This document shows positions 1-9,316 of a stretch of DNA of 64,000 bases, piece by piece (within the stretch, counting starts at the first letter, position 1; the number at the start of each line of letters is the position of its first letter). The stretch is from Oscillatoriales cyanobacterium (GTDB taxonomy: Bacteria > Cyanobacteriota > Cyanobacteriia > Cyanobacteriales > Microcoleaceae), in the NCBI GenBank assembly GCA_004293365.1, contig RDYN01000009.1, positions 62,001 through 126,000 on the forward strand, read 5' to 3'. The notes under the pieces are model-generated. The model did no database searches. It had not been told where the DNA came from and worked only from the letters and a program-made list of their open reading frames with translations. The position numbers were made by a program, and so were the translations under genes.

Positions 1-175
1 CGGGAGTTCCTAAAAACACAATGCGCTCCCGCAGCAAGCGCGAGTAAATGTCAAATGCCCGCTCGCCCATCCCCGACTGTTCTAGTACCATCGGTACTAC
101 ATTGCTGGGGCTAGAGCTGACATCAAAATCGTTATAGCTTGTAATTAGGTAATTGGAAGATTGAGATACCACCAT
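1..175 (-). CDS. clpP: ATP-dependent Clp protease proteolytic subunit (N-terminal part, cut by the window edge)
   Basis: Reading leftward from an ATG at 175 gives 58 residues before the window ends. The stretch [20 protein letters not shown] is the conserved ClpP N-terminal block, so the family is clear although the catalytic Ser, His and Asp lie outside the window. ClpP is the serine peptidase of the ClpXP/ClpAP degradation machine in the cytoplasm. A variable leader of about 37 residues precedes the conserved block. The next gene upstream on the same strand is tig, the classic tig-clpP order. Which clpP paralogue this is cannot be told from the fragment. Confidence 0.88.
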   Translation of the reverse strand, partial: MVVSQSSNYLITSYNDFDVSSSPSNVVPMVLEQSGMGERAFDIYSRLLRERIVFLGTP

Positions 176-583
176 AAGACACCAGTCAAGGATTCTAGAC
201 AATTTGCTGCTGATGAAAGCTTGAAATTAAGCCGCCAGCTTTTAACTATTATGCCTCGAATGAACCCTGATGTGGGGAATGGGGAGTTTTGAGTCTTCAA
301 ATTGCTTTTTTGGCGCAAAGCTGGCTTGACTCGCAACGCTCGGAGGGTGAATGAGTTAAAACACCTAGTTACAAATCAACGCTGTTTCTAGTCCGCGCGC
401 CAAGCTTGTACAGAGCTTAGCAACAGAAACCCGGTTTCCTCGCAAAATCTTGGTTGGGCCGCGAGACATCTAAATAGAAACCGGGTTTCTAGCCCCCGTG
501 CATTCAGTTCTGTTTTAGCAAGCAGAAGGGTGCACACCGCGCACCCTTCTACTTGTAGTTTCTCGAAGCCCAACTAGAAGCTT
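176..583. repeat. tig-clpP spacer with a palindromic AGAAACCCGGTTTCT element
   Basis: No convincing gene. At about 424-496 lie two inverted copies of the 15-bp palindrome GAAACCCGGTTTC, about 50 bp apart, belonging to a family seen again at 9635-9884, 33079-33146 and 38500-38532. Nearer tig, at about 531-548, GGGTGCACACCGCGCACCC can form a short hairpin just downstream of the tig stop codon and may act as its terminator. Confidence 0.6.
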
Positions 584-1990
584 TTACTCTTCGCCTACGA
601 CTTCCACGTCGATCGCGCTCGTGGCTGCTTCCCCAGACTCTTCAGCGTCTGATTCTTCTATGGGATTGAGAGAGCCTTCAGGTACGAGTTCAATTGTCCC
701 TTTTTCTTCCAACCATTTCAAGGTTTTTTGTTTGAGCAAGTCTTCTGCTACAAATTCCCGCAACTTTTCAGGGTCAAAATTCCCTTTGGGAAACTGCTTT
801 CTGACTTTTGCTACTTCTGCTAATACTTCTGCTGGTTCAACAGATAAGGATTCCAGCTTGGCTACTTCTGCCAGAGCTAGAGTTTGTTTGAGCCTTTCTA
901 CTGCTTCCGGACGAGAGCGTTCCCGCATCGGGCCGATATTTTGTTCGGTAAACAGTTGGTTGATATCTATGCCATAATTTTTCAACTGCATGGCTTGTTG
1001 GTTGAGCAAATAATCGATTTCGCGATCGACCATTGTTGCGGGAATTTCCACATCTATGAGCTGAACCAGTGCTGCTGATATGGCTTTTTCCTTATTAACT
1101 AATAACTTGTTTTCTTGCTCTGTTTTAAACCGAGTTTCGAGGGATTCGCGCAGTTGTGCTAAAGTTTCAAACTCGCTAACTTCTTGGGCAAAGTCGTCGT
1201 CCAACTCCGGCAATTCCTTTTCCTTCAGTTCTTTCAGAGTAATCGTAAATACTGCTGGTTTTCCCGCCAATTCTTCACTGCTATATTCATCAGGGAACTG
1301 GACGGAAACTTCTCTAGTTTCTCCCGGGTTCATCCCGATCATGCCTTGGATAAAGCCCGGTACAAACTGATTTTCCGACAATTCTACTTGAAAGTCTTCG
1401 GCATCGCCACCTGGAATTTCTGCGGGAGTTTCACCTTCGGCTGCTTCGGCAAATCTACCTGCGAAATCAACCAAAGCCATGTCTCCCAATTGAGCTGGCC
1501 GGCCTTCTACGGGGATTAAAGTCGCTTTGTCCGATCGATATTTTGCCAGTACCTCATCTACCTGAGCCTCATCATACTTAACTTCTTCTGCTTGAAGCTG
1601 CAAGCCGGTGTACTGACCCATTTTTACTTCGGGTTCTACATCAACCTTAGCCGAAAAAGTCAGAGGCTGTTCTGGATCGAACTTTCCTAGCAATTCTTCA
1701 AACTCAGTGCGGAGTTCAAAACTGCCAATTGCCGGAATTTTTTCTTGTTCGAGAGCTTTTTGCAGTGAATCATTAATCAAATTTTCCAAAGCTGTAGCTT
1801 TCAAGCGAGTCTGGCCCAGGCGCTGTAGCAAAACTTGGCGGGGAACTTTGCCTTTGCGGAACCCAGGAATATTGACCTCGCGAGCGAATTGTTTAATTAC
1901 CTGCTCGTAAGCTTGTTTTGATTTTTCTGATGGCACTTCGATTTCCAAACCAATTTGACTGGCTGGAAGTTTTTCCTGGGTTACTTTCAT
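584..1990 (-). CDS. tig: Trigger factor (ribosome-associated chaperone and peptidyl-prolyl isomerase)
   Basis: A 468-residue protein that binds near the ribosome exit tunnel and shelters nascent chains. The N-terminal ribosome-binding domain carries the signature GFRKGK at residues 43-48. A FKBP-type isomerase domain follows at about residues 165-255, with 'GDMALVDFAG' at its start. The rest is the helical C-terminal chaperone domain and an acidic tail rich in Glu and Ser after residue 440. Length is normal for cyanobacterial trigger factors (about 450-490). The ATG start at 1990 begins MKVTQEKLP, the usual N-terminus. It lies upstream of clpP on the same strand. The 5' side holds the structured, gene-free region 1991-3106. 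Confidence 0.97.
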   Translation of the reverse strand: MKVTQEKLPASQIGLEIEVPSEKSKQAYEQVIKQFAREVNIPGFRKGKVPRQVLLQRLGQTRLKATALENLINDSLQKALEQEKIPAIGSFELRTEFEELLGKFDPEQPLTFSAKVDVEPEVKMGQYTGLQLQAEEVKYDEAQVDEVLAKYRSDKATLIPVEGRPAQLGDMALVDFAGRFAEAAEGETPAEIPGGDAEDFQVELSENQFVPGFIQGMIGMNPGETREVSVQFPDEYSSEELAGKPAVFTITLKELKEKELPELDDDFAQEVSEFETLAQLRESLETRFKTEQENKLLVNKEKAISAALVQLIDVEIPATMVDREIDYLLNQQAMQLKNYGIDINQLFTEQNIGPMRERSRPEAVERLKQTLALAEVAKLESLSVEPAEVLAEVAKVRKQFPKGNFDPEKLREFVAEDLLKQKTLKWLEEKGTIELVPEGSLNPIEESDAEESGEAATSAIDVEVVGEE

Positions 1991-2705
1991 CGGCTTTTGT
2001 GATATTTAACAATTTTGATAAAATACATACAAATCTGACTTTGCTTGCATTTTAAGTTTGTACGCTTTGACTTGTAGCGACATAACTACCAACACCTCTA
2101 CCGGATGAGACTGTAAGTCGTTTCCGGCTACTTTTTTCGCTCTTGCCAAATAGTTTTGGTTTGAGGATACTAGGTTTTGCTGCTAGGAATGTGGAGGTTA
2201 AGTCCAGTGACGCTCCTACACCAATTGCAAGCGTTATGGTGTAGGCATCTGAGTCCTGTTAAGGATATCCAGATCTTCCTTCAAGGTACTCCTATTGTTT
2301 CCCTCTACGGCATTTTATAGTGAGGAACACGTCCCGCCCCACTCTTGGTTTCAAAAATGAAATTCCAAGCACCTTCGTGCCTTGAAAATTTTACTCGCAG
2401 GAGGCCGCCACAATTAAATGTGTCACTTCCCTACGAAACCCCCTATCTTCAGTTGTCAAGGTTCAGTATATTGGTAGCATTTTCGGCTGCCCAATAACTA
2501 CAATCGTAGCACTCAAACCCTTACTGGGGAAAGTTTTGGTTCTATTTGCTCGTCTCCTGATTCACCCGCCCACTCCCAAGACCTGCGCTTGTTGGCAGGC
2601 GGGTGGAATCGTCATCTCGCTCGCCTTTCATCCCACAGTAAGTGGAGTATTACTATACTGTGGGGATTTCCGTCTGTCGAGCTAATAGCCGATGCACCAT
2701 AGCAT
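1991..2705. other. Gene-free stretch with several strong inverted repeats upstream of tig; unexplained
   Basis: No protein-coding gene is recognisable on either strand. Perfect inverted repeats are visible: CCTACACCA (2215-2223) with TGGTGTAGG (2237-2245); CACCCGCC (2563-2570) with GGCGGGTG (2598-2605); CCCACAGTA (2632-2640) with TACTGTGGG (2656-2664). An imperfect one around 2369-2390 pairs CCAAGCAC with GTGCCTTG. On the minus strand a 67-codon stretch ends near 2056 and a tiny frame of 25 codons (start at 2083) sits just before tig; neither resembles a known family. Possible readings are a structured RNA, a long tig leader, or the remains of an IS200/IS605-type element, whose ends carry such hairpins. 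None can be proved here. Confidence 0.4.
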
Positions 2706-2808
2706 ATATCGCCCTCGGATGTCAATCCGACCGGCATGAGCGGGCGATCGGATTGAATGGATGCGTTTGCTCAAATGCAGGTATCCCAAAACCAACTTGA
2801 TGTGGATT

Positions 2809-2898
2809 GGGCGCGAGCAGATGGCAAAAGATGCTAAACTAAGATTGAGTAAGATCGACCACCTCGGTTACTTGCACCCTTGTCATCTGCTCGCGCCC
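2809..2898. repeat. 90-bp element bounded by a perfect 15-bp inverted repeat
   Basis: The arm GGGCGCGAGCAGATG at 2809-2823 is repeated in inverse orientation at 2884-2898, leaving a 60-bp interior. One mismatch inward the match resumes for three bases, so a stem of about 19 bp is possible. It lies about 200 bp before asd. It could be a small non-coding RNA, a miniature mobile element or a terminator for something read across the region. It has no poly-T tail on either side, which argues against a simple terminator. Confidence 0.6.
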
Positions 2899-3106
2899 TG
2901 ATGTCGCATAAAATTAATTGAGTTCGATCGGCTATTGTGCATTTAATAAATTGTATATTTCCCAGGCGGCTCAAAAATCCTCTCCCCCCTCTCCCCCTCA
3001 ATCACTATAAACAATCTAGCTAGACGCACAAAAGCTTGTTCAGTATTGCAGTTATTAAAATTTTAGATTTCGATCGTTTAGACTCTAATTTGTGGAGGAA
3101 ACTAAT

Positions 3107-4150
3107 TTGTCTCAATCCTATCGAGTTGCCATTTTAGGAGCCACCGGCGCAGTCGGTGCCGAGTTACTAGAACTCCTGCACAGCCGGAGTTTTCCCATTT
3201 CAGACTTGAAGCTGCTGGCTTCGGAACGTTCAGCCGGCACAACTTTGTCCTTTGGCGGCGAGATGTTGGCGGTCGAAGCTGTATCCGAGCGATCGTTCGA
3301 TAATGTAGATCTAGTGCTCGCCTCCGCCGGCGGTTCTATCTCTAAACTGTGGGCTCCGAAAGCAGTGGCAGCCGGAGCCGTGGTAATCGACAATTCCAGC
3401 GCTTTCCGTATGGATGCGACGGCACCTCTAGTTGTTCCCGAAGTCAATCCCCAAGCTGCGGCAACTCACCGAGGTATCATTGCTAATCCCAACTGCACCA
3501 CGATTTTGATGGCAGTTGCCGTTTGGCCGCTGCACAAAGTTAAACCAGTCAAGCGCATAGTTGTAGCGACTTACCAGTCTGCCAGCGGCGCGGGCGCCAG
3601 GGCAATGGAGGAAATGAAAGATCAAGCCAGAGCAATTTTGGCAGGGGAAATTCCCAAAACCGATATTTTTCCCTACCCCTTGGCTTTTAACTTGTTTCCG
3701 CACAATACACCAATTAACGATTTAGGGTATTGTGAGGAAGAGATGAAAATGGTCAACGAAACTCGGAAGATTTTTGGTACTGACGAGATTAGAATTAGTG
3801 CGACTTGCGTCCGGGTTCCCGTACTCCGCGCCCATTCGGAGGCGATTAATCTGGAGTTTGCAGAGCCTTTTAGCCCGATCGACGCTAGGGAAATCTTAAA
3901 GGAGGCGATCGGCGTTAAGCTAGTAGAAGACTGGCAAGCTAATTATTTCCCGATGCCCGTCGAGGCCAGCGGTAAGGATGAAGTGCTAGTCGGCAGGATT
4001 CGCCAAGATATTTCTCACCCCTGCGGGTTGGAGATGTGGCTGAGCGGCGATCAAATTCGCAAAGGGGCTGCTTTAAATGCGGTGCAAATAGCCGAGTTGC
4101 TCGCCGATAAAGATTTGCTGCGAGTCCCAGCAGCGGCTGCTTCTATTTAG
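3107..4150 (+). CDS. asd: Aspartate-semialdehyde dehydrogenase
   Basis: Reduces L-aspartyl phosphate to aspartate semialdehyde with NADPH, the branch point to lysine/diaminopimelate, threonine and methionine. The N-terminal dinucleotide-binding loop GATGAVG is at residues 11-17 and the active-site cysteine sits in NPNCTT (Cys130). I chose TTG at 3107 as start because GGAGG at 3094-3098 gives a well-placed ribosome-binding site; the resulting MSQSYRVAILG matches the family. An in-frame GTG at 3092 would add five residues but would overlap that site. Length is 347 residues, normal for the family. dapA, the next enzyme of the lysine branch, follows on the same strand after 243 bp. Confidence 0.96.
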   Translation: MSQSYRVAILGATGAVGAELLELLHSRSFPISDLKLLASERSAGTTLSFGGEMLAVEAVSERSFDNVDLVLASAGGSISKLWAPKAVAAGAVVIDNSSAFRMDATAPLVVPEVNPQAAATHRGIIANPNCTTILMAVAVWPLHKVKPVKRIVVATYQSASGAGARAMEEMKDQARAILAGEIPKTDIFPYPLAFNLFPHNTPINDLGYCEEEMKMVNETRKIFGTDEIRISATCVRVPVLRAHSEAINLEFAEPFSPIDAREILKEAIGVKLVEDWQANYFPMPVEASGKDEVLVGRIRQDISHPCGLEMWLSGDQIRKGAALNAVQIAELLADKDLLRVPAAAASI

Positions 4151-4393
4151 GGGTGACTCTACCCAAAAAACGGAGACAAGTCCCCAACGCCAGGAGTGGA
4201 GAACCCAAAATTTTAGACGAAGAGTTCCAAATCCCAGATTGCATCTGTGGAGTAAATCTCAAATCTAAAATTCTGCAATCTAAAATCGACTGAAGTTGGC
4301 AAGTCAGTAAGGAAAATGAAGATTTTAGATAAACCTTTCATCTGAAATCAAAAATTTAAAATCAAAAATCAACAGTCTAAAATCGGAGAAAGT

Positions 4394-5287
4394 GTGGTAA
4401 AGTTTGGACGGGTTCTGACTGCAATGATTACGCCGTTTAAGGAAGACGGCAGCGTTAACTATGCGGTAGCAGAACAATTGGCAATTCATTTAGCCGATCG
4501 CGGCACAGATAGCTTAGTATTGTGCGGAACTACGGGCGAATCTCCTACTATGAGCTGGGATGAAGAGTACCAATTATTTCAGGTGGTACAAAAGGCAGTA
4601 GCCGGTAAAGCTTTGGTACTCGCAGGAGCCGGATCGAATTCAACTTCAGAAGCCATCGAAGCTACGCAAAAAGCAGCTAAACTCGGGTTAGACGGCTGTT
4701 TGCAGGTGGTTCCTTATTACAACAAGCCGCCGCAAGAAGGTTTGTACAATCATTTTCGGGCGATCGCGCAATCTACTCCAGAATTGCCTATAATGTTATA
4801 TAACATCCCCGGTCGCACAGGCCAAAATATGTTGCCCGAAACAGTAGCTCGATTGGCAGAAATCCCCAACATTGTGGCAGTCAAAGAAGCAAGCGGCAAC
4901 CTAGATCAAGCAAGTCAAATTCGGTGCTTGACATCACCGGAATTTGCGATCTATTCTGGAGATGATTCCCTAACTTTGCCAATGTTGGCGGTAGGAGGAT
5001 CTGGCGTAGTTAGCGTAGCCAGCCATCTGGTAGGAGAGCAACTGCAACAGATGATTAAAGCTTTCGAGGCCGGTCAAGTTCAAGTCGCTACCCAGATTCA
5101 CTTGCAACTTTTTGACCTGTTTAAAGCTCTTTTTCTCACCACAAATCCCATTCCCGTTAAGGCAGCTCTTAATCTTCAAGGCTGGGATGTAGGTTCCACC
5201 CGTGGGCCCCTGTGCGCTCCGCCCGTTGAGGTAACTCAAAAGTTAAAGGACGTACTGAGTCAGCTAGCCGCAGTATCTGCTAGCTAG
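4394..5287 (+). CDS. dapA: 4-hydroxy-tetrahydrodipicolinate synthase
   Basis: Condenses pyruvate with aspartate semialdehyde, the product of the upstream asd, as the first committed step to lysine and meso-diaminopimelate. The 297-residue protein is a typical TIM-barrel DapA: Thr46-Thr47 in the GTTGESPT motif, Tyr136 in LYNIPGR and the Schiff-base Lys164 in AVKEASG. The start is GTG at 4394, preceded by GGAGAAAG. The 243-bp spacer after asd is A/T-rich with repeated AAAATC-type words and may carry its own promoter. rnj follows on the same strand, an order often seen in cyanobacteria. Confidence 0.97.
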   Translation: MVKFGRVLTAMITPFKEDGSVNYAVAEQLAIHLADRGTDSLVLCGTTGESPTMSWDEEYQLFQVVQKAVAGKALVLAGAGSNSTSEAIEATQKAAKLGLDGCLQVVPYYNKPPQEGLYNHFRAIAQSTPELPIMLYNIPGRTGQNMLPETVARLAEIPNIVAVKEASGNLDQASQIRCLTSPEFAIYSGDDSLTLPMLAVGGSGVVSVASHLVGEQLQQMIKAFEAGQVQVATQIHLQLFDLFKALFLTTNPIPVKAALNLQGWDVGSTRGPLCAPPVEVTQKLKDVLSQLAAVSAS

Positions 5288-5620
5288 ATAGGCGAGAACG
5301 AGTTTTCAGACAACTGAATATTGGTTGTCATCAATCATCAGTCATCAGTCATTAGTTATGAGCTATGAGTTATTAGCTGATAATTAAGAATTGCTGCTTG
5401 AGGATTGGAGACAACTGACTGTACGGGAGAGTAAAACCCCGTAGGGGATTTTTCCACAAATATCTTGGAAAAAATCGCCCCCATCAACGAACAACAGACA
5501 GTAGACAGTAGACAGTAGACAGTAGGCGACAGTCAACAGTCAACAGACAACAGTCAACAGACAACAGTCAACAGACAACAGTCAACAGACTCATAACAAA
5601 ATAACTAACAAAGGATACGC
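5288..5620. repeat. dapA-rnj spacer with short tandem repeats
   Basis: No gene. From about 5328 come ATCAGTC-type words, and from 5502 to 5592 a dense run of heptamer-like units (CAGTAGA, then CAACAGT/CAGACAA). This kind of 7-bp tandem repeat is typical of filamentous cyanobacterial spacers. The rnj ribosome-binding site AAGGAT lies just after it. Confidence 0.7.
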
Positions 5621-7510
5621 ATGATCAAAAATACAACTGCATCAGCTCTAAAAGTTATTCCCCTCGGCGGGCTGCACGAAATCGGTAAAAACACTTGCGT
5701 GTTCGAGTACGGCGACGAAATAATTCTTTTAGATGCAGGTTTAGCTTTCCCCACAGATGGAATGCACGGTGTAAATATTGTCCTCCCAGACATGACTTAC
5801 CTGCGGGAAAACAGCCACAAAATTAAAGGTATGATCGTAACTCACGGTCACGAAGATCACATCGGTGGCATCCCCTATCACCTCAAACAATTTGAAATTC
5901 CCGTCATCTACGGCCCGCGTTTGGCGATGGCTTTGCTCGCCGGAAAATTGGAAGAAGCCGGAGTGTCTCACCGCACTGAATTGAGAACTGTTCGCCCCCG
6001 GGATACGGTAAGAATTGGCAAGAATTTCTTAGTCGAATACATTCGCAACACTCACTCGATGGCCGACAGTTTCACTGTGGCAATTCACACTCCCGTTGGA
6101 ATTATTATTCACACTGGAGACTTTAAAATTGACCACACTCCCGTAGACGGCGAGCATTTTGATTTGCAAAAGCTGGCGGAGTACGGCGAAAGAGGCGTGC
6201 TGTGCTTGATCAGCGATTCTACTAACTCGGAAGTTCCCGGTTTTACCGCTTCAGAACGTTCTGTCGCTCCGAATTTAGACAGAATTATCGCTCAAGCAAC
6301 GGGAAGAGTGATGGTGACGACTTTTGCTTCGTCGGTACACCGATTGCAAATTGTTTTGGAGTTGGCTAAGAAAAACAATCGGTATGTCGGAGTGGTGGGC
6401 CGCTCAATGCTGAACGTCATCGCTCACTGTCGCAATCTCGGCTACATTAAATGCGAAGACAGTCTTTTCAAACCGCTCAAAGAAATCCGCAATTTGGCAG
6501 ATGACAAGGTTTTGATTTTAACTACGGGTTCCCAAGGCGAACCGATGGCGGCGATGACTCGCATTGCTAACGGCGAACATCACGAAGTGAAAATTAGAAA
6601 CGGCGATACAGTCATTTTCTCGGCTAATCCGATTCCTGGAAATACGATCGCAGTGGTAAATACGATCGATAAACTGATGATGTTGGGAGCAAACGTGGTT
6701 TACGGCCGCGATAAAGGCATTCACGTTTCCGGGCACGGCTGTCAGGAAGACCAAAAGTTAATGATTAACATGACTCGTCCCAAGTTCTTCTTACCCGTAC
6801 ACGGGGAACACCGAATGCTGGTTCAGCACTCCAAGACGGCTCAAAGCATGGGCATTCCCGCGAGCAATATGGTAATTATTGACAACGGCGATGTCGTAGA
6901 ATTGACGGAAAATTCGATGCGACTCGGTACTAAAGTACCTTCAGGAATTGAATTAGTAGATGCTTCTCGATCGGGCGTTGTCAAAGCAAACGTCCTCAAA
7001 GAACGCCAGCAGTTAGCTGGAGACGGCGCGGTGACAGTAGCTGCGGCGTTGAATGCAGAAGGCAAATTGGTTGCTGCGCCGCAAATTCACTTGAAAGGTG
7101 TGGTAACATCAGCCGATCGCGCGCTGTTACAACAATCGATCGCTCAAACAATTGACACCGTGTTGAGCGATCGTTGGTCGGAGTTTGTCAGACCTTCTTC
7201 AACTTCCGAATCAGGAGTTGACGTAGACTGGGTAGGAGTACAAACCCAGATAGAACGAGCAATTGGGCGGGTGCTGCGCCGGGAACTTCAAAGCAATCCC
7301 ATGCTAGTATTCCTGATGCAAATTCCCGAAGGAGCATCATTTGTGAAATGGGAAACACCAGCAGTGACTCCTGGTTCCCTGGAAGCACCTAAGCTATTAG
7401 GCGGCCAATCATCCACACCGGCTCCAACACCAGCACCCGTTCCTGCTAATAAAGTAACAGGTCGTCGTCGCCCCCGGACAGCAGCCAAAGTTGCTTCCGT
7501 CGTTTCGTAG
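5621..7510 (+). CDS. rnj: Ribonuclease J
   Basis: Metallo-beta-lactamase/beta-CASP RNase that matures and degrades RNA, combining endonuclease and 5'-3' exonuclease activity. Zinc ligands are visible in HGHEDH at residues 75-80, followed by further histidines and an aspartate in RNTHSMADSF and HTGDFKID. The beta-CASP part holds FASSVHRLQ, and the C-terminal metal motif VHGEHRML is present. At 629 residues it is longer than Bacillus RNase J1 (about 555); the extra length is a basic, Pro/Ala-rich tail from about residue 590, common in cyanobacteria. ATG start at 5621 after AAGGAT. A likely terminator lies at 7541-7573. Confidence 0.95.
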   Translation: MIKNTTASALKVIPLGGLHEIGKNTCVFEYGDEIILLDAGLAFPTDGMHGVNIVLPDMTYLRENSHKIKGMIVTHGHEDHIGGIPYHLKQFEIPVIYGPRLAMALLAGKLEEAGVSHRTELRTVRPRDTVRIGKNFLVEYIRNTHSMADSFTVAIHTPVGIIIHTGDFKIDHTPVDGEHFDLQKLAEYGERGVLCLISDSTNSEVPGFTASERSVAPNLDRIIAQATGRVMVTTFASSVHRLQIVLELAKKNNRYVGVVGRSMLNVIAHCRNLGYIKCEDSLFKPLKEIRNLADDKVLILTTGSQGEPMAAMTRIANGEHHEVKIRNGDTVIFSANPIPGNTIAVVNTIDKLMMLGANVVYGRDKGIHVSGHGCQEDQKLMINMTRPKFFLPVHGEHRMLVQHSKTAQSMGIPASNMVIIDNGDVVELTENSMRLGTKVPSGIELVDASRSGVVKANVLKERQQLAGDGAVTVAAALNAEGKLVAAPQIHLKGVVTSADRALLQQSIAQTIDTVLSDRWSEFVRPSSTSESGVDVDWVGVQTQIERAIGRVLRRELQSNPMLVFLMQIPEGASFVKWETPAVTPGSLEAPKLLGGQSSTPAPTPAPVPANKVTGRRRPRTAAKVASVVS

Positions 7511-7540
7511 AATAAAGTCGATCGACCGCAAAACGCCAAT

Positions 7541-7573
7541 AAACGCAGATAGTAATTAATTCTATCTGCGTTT
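7541..7573. terminator. Perfect 12-bp hairpin between converging genes
   Basis: AAACGCAGATAG at 7541-7552 pairs perfectly with 7562-7573 across a 9-nt A/T loop. It lies between the end of rnj (plus) and the end of the minus-strand sulfur-carrier gene, so it can serve both as a bidirectional terminator. A clear T-tract is missing, so the mechanism is inferred from position. Confidence 0.55.
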
Positions 7574-7610
7574 GTCTGTGTTTATCTGCCACCATCTGCG
7601 GTTGCTCTCA

Positions 7611-7886
7611 TCAGCCGCCAGCAACTGCTGGAACAATGCTAACTTCATCACCATCGTTGAGGACTGTTCCTGTACCATCCAAAAAGCGGATGTCTTCGCT
7701 GTTGACGTAGAAGTTGAGAAATCTGCGGGGTTCTCCTTTGTCGTCGCACAGGCTTTTTTTAATGCCGGGACAATTTGTTTCTAGGGATTCAATCAGTTCG
7801 GAAATATTGGCGCCGCCGCATTCGATCGTTGCTTGATTTTTGGTGAATTTTTGCAGCGGAGTGGGAATTAAAACTTTGACGGTCAT
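7611..7886 (-). CDS. MoaD/ThiS-family small sulfur-carrier protein next to thrC
   Basis: A 91-residue ubiquitin-like protein ending in AVAGG. The C-terminal Gly-Gly is the hallmark of sulfur carriers (MoaD, ThiS, CysO), which are adenylated by an E1-like enzyme and then carry a thiocarboxylate. The motif [10 protein letters not shown] just before the tail is typical of the fold. It lies downstream of threonine synthase on the same strand with a 131-bp repeat-filled gap. The thrC linkage hints at sulfur delivery to an amino-acid pathway rather than to molybdopterin, but that is inference. Start ATG at 7886 gives MTVKVLIP. Confidence 0.85.
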   Translation of the reverse strand: MTVKVLIPTPLQKFTKNQATIECGGANISELIESLETNCPGIKKSLCDDKGEPRRFLNFYVNSEDIRFLDGTGTVLNDGDEVSIVPAVAGG

Positions 7887-7985
7887 TTTTTTAGTCCTTA
7901 GTCATTAGTCAGCAGTCATTAGTCAGCAGTCATTGGTCAGCAGTCATTGGTCAGCAGTCATTAGTCAGCAGTCATTAGTCAATAG
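7887..7985. repeat. 14-bp tandem repeat in the thrC-sulfur carrier gap
   Basis: About six units of a 14-bp motif of the type GTCAGCAGTCATTA, alternating ATTAG and ATTGG, occupy nearly the whole spacer. Copies are nearly identical, so the array probably expands and contracts by slippage. The leader of the sulfur-carrier gene would have to include it if the two genes are cotranscribed. Confidence 0.8.
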
Positions 7986-8017
7986 ATTAACAACTAATGA
8001 CTGATGACGAATAACTA

Positions 8018-9316
8018 TTAAACCGAAGCTTGTTGCCATTCTAAGCGTTCGAGGGTGCGGGCGCGTTCGAGGGCACGCTCGAAGGCTTCCAGTTTTGGTT
8101 CGAGGGTGATGGGTTCGCCGATGTAGCCTTGAACTGCTTCCTGTGTTTTCAAGCCGTTGCCGGTGATGTAGGCGACGGTGGTTTCGTCGGGATTGATTTT
8201 ACCTGCTTCTACGAGTTTCTTCAAGACTGCGATCGTCGTGCCGCCTGCGGTTTCGGTGAAGATGCCTTCAGTTTCTGCTAGCAGTTTCATGCCTTCGATG
8301 ATTTCGGTATCGCTGACGGATTCGATGTTTCCGTTGGTTTTGCGGGCGATTTCTAAGGCGTACATACCGTCTGCTGGATTGCCGATCGCGATCGACTTAG
8401 CAATGGTATTCGGTTTGACCGGTGTCACGAAATCGCGGCCTTCGCGGTATGCGCTGGCGATCGGGGAACAACCGTCAGCTTGAGCGCCGCTGAATCGAAC
8501 TTTCTTCTCATCAACTAAACCGACTTCGATGAATTCATTAAATCCTTTGTAGATTTTTGTGAACAGAGAGCCGGAGGCAAGCGGGGCGACGATATGATCG
8601 GGCAATTGCCAGCCTAGCTGTTCGGCAACTTCGTAGCCGAGGGTTTTCGAGCCTTCGGAGTAGTAGGGGCGCAAGTTGATGTTGACAAATCCCCAGCCGT
8701 GTGTATTGGCGACTTCGCAGCAGAGGCGGTTAACTTGGTCGTAGTTGCCGTGAACTGCCATGACAGTTGGATTGTAAATCAGAGTGCCGAGGACTTTGCC
8801 AGCTTCTAAGTCTGAAGGGATGAAGACTACGCAGTCGAGTCCGGCGTGGGCTGCGATCGCAGCGGTGGAGTTAGCTAAGTTGCCAGTGCTGGCACAGGAT
8901 ACCGTGGTGAAACCCAATTCTCTCGCTCGGCTGAGGGCGACTGACACCACTCTGTCCTTAAAGCTCAGAGTGGGCATATTGACGGCATCGTTTTTAATAT
9001 AAAGATTTTTGAGACCGAGGCGGCGCGCCAAGCGGTGGGATTTTACTAAAGGAGTCATCCCCGTGCCGACATCGATGACGTTTTCTGTAGCGACTGGTAA
9101 AAATTCGCGGTAGCGCCAGATTGAGTTGGGGCCGGCTTGGATGGTTTGGCGAGTGACGCGGCGGCGGATAGCTTCGTAGTCGTACTTGACTTCTAGCGGG
9201 CCAAAACAGCAATCGCAGACGTGCTTGGCTTGGAGTTCGTACTCTTCGCCGCATTCTTTACACTTGAGGGCTGTGAAGGTTGCTGCTGTGGATTGTGTTC
9301 TGGTTGCCTGGGTCAT
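8018..9316 (-). CDS. thrC: Threonine synthase (PLP enzyme)
   Basis: Converts O-phosphohomoserine to threonine. The 432-residue protein carries the pyridoxal-phosphate lysine in LSFKDRVVS (Lys120) and a glycine-rich phosphate loop further on (PLASGSLF). The N-terminus has a zinc-ribbon-like pattern with Cys19, Cys22, Cys34 and Cys36/37 (CKECG...CDCC), as in many threonine synthases of this subgroup. ATG start at 9316. A ThiS/MoaD-like gene sits on each side on the same strand. Its substrate derives from aspartate semialdehyde, so it works downstream of asd, though not in the same operon. Confidence 0.92.
   Translation of the reverse strand: MTQATRTQSTAATFTALKCKECGEEYELQAKHVCDCCFGPLEVKYDYEAIRRRVTRQTIQAGPNSIWRYREFLPVATENVIDVGTGMTPLVKSHRLARRLGLKNLYIKNDAVNMPTLSFKDRVVSVALSRARELGFTTVSCASTGNLANSTAAIAAHAGLDCVVFIPSDLEAGKVLGTLIYNPTVMAVHGNYDQVNRLCCEVANTHGWGFVNINLRPYYSEGSKTLGYEVAEQLGWQLPDHIVAPLASGSLFTKIYKGFNEFIEVGLVDEKKVRFSGAQADGCSPIASAYREGRDFVTPVKPNTIAKSIAIGNPADGMYALEIARKTNGNIESVSDTEIIEGMKLLAETEGIFTETAGGTTIAVLKKLVEAGKINPDETTVAYITGNGLKTQEAVQGYIGEPITLEPKLEAFERALERARTLERLEWQQASV

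Noticed and set aside
621-1910. Plus-strand frames within trigger factor
   Set aside because: They lie wholly inside tig on the other strand and have unnatural, Ser/Arg-rich composition.
2041-2260. Remnant of a TnpB-type transposase on the minus strand
   Set aside because: A 67-codon stretch is open, but none of the TnpB zinc-finger or RuvC motifs could be found, so only the structural oddity is reported.
5500-5595. CRISPR array
   Set aside because: Units are about 7 bp and contiguous, without spacers; this is a simple tandem repeat.
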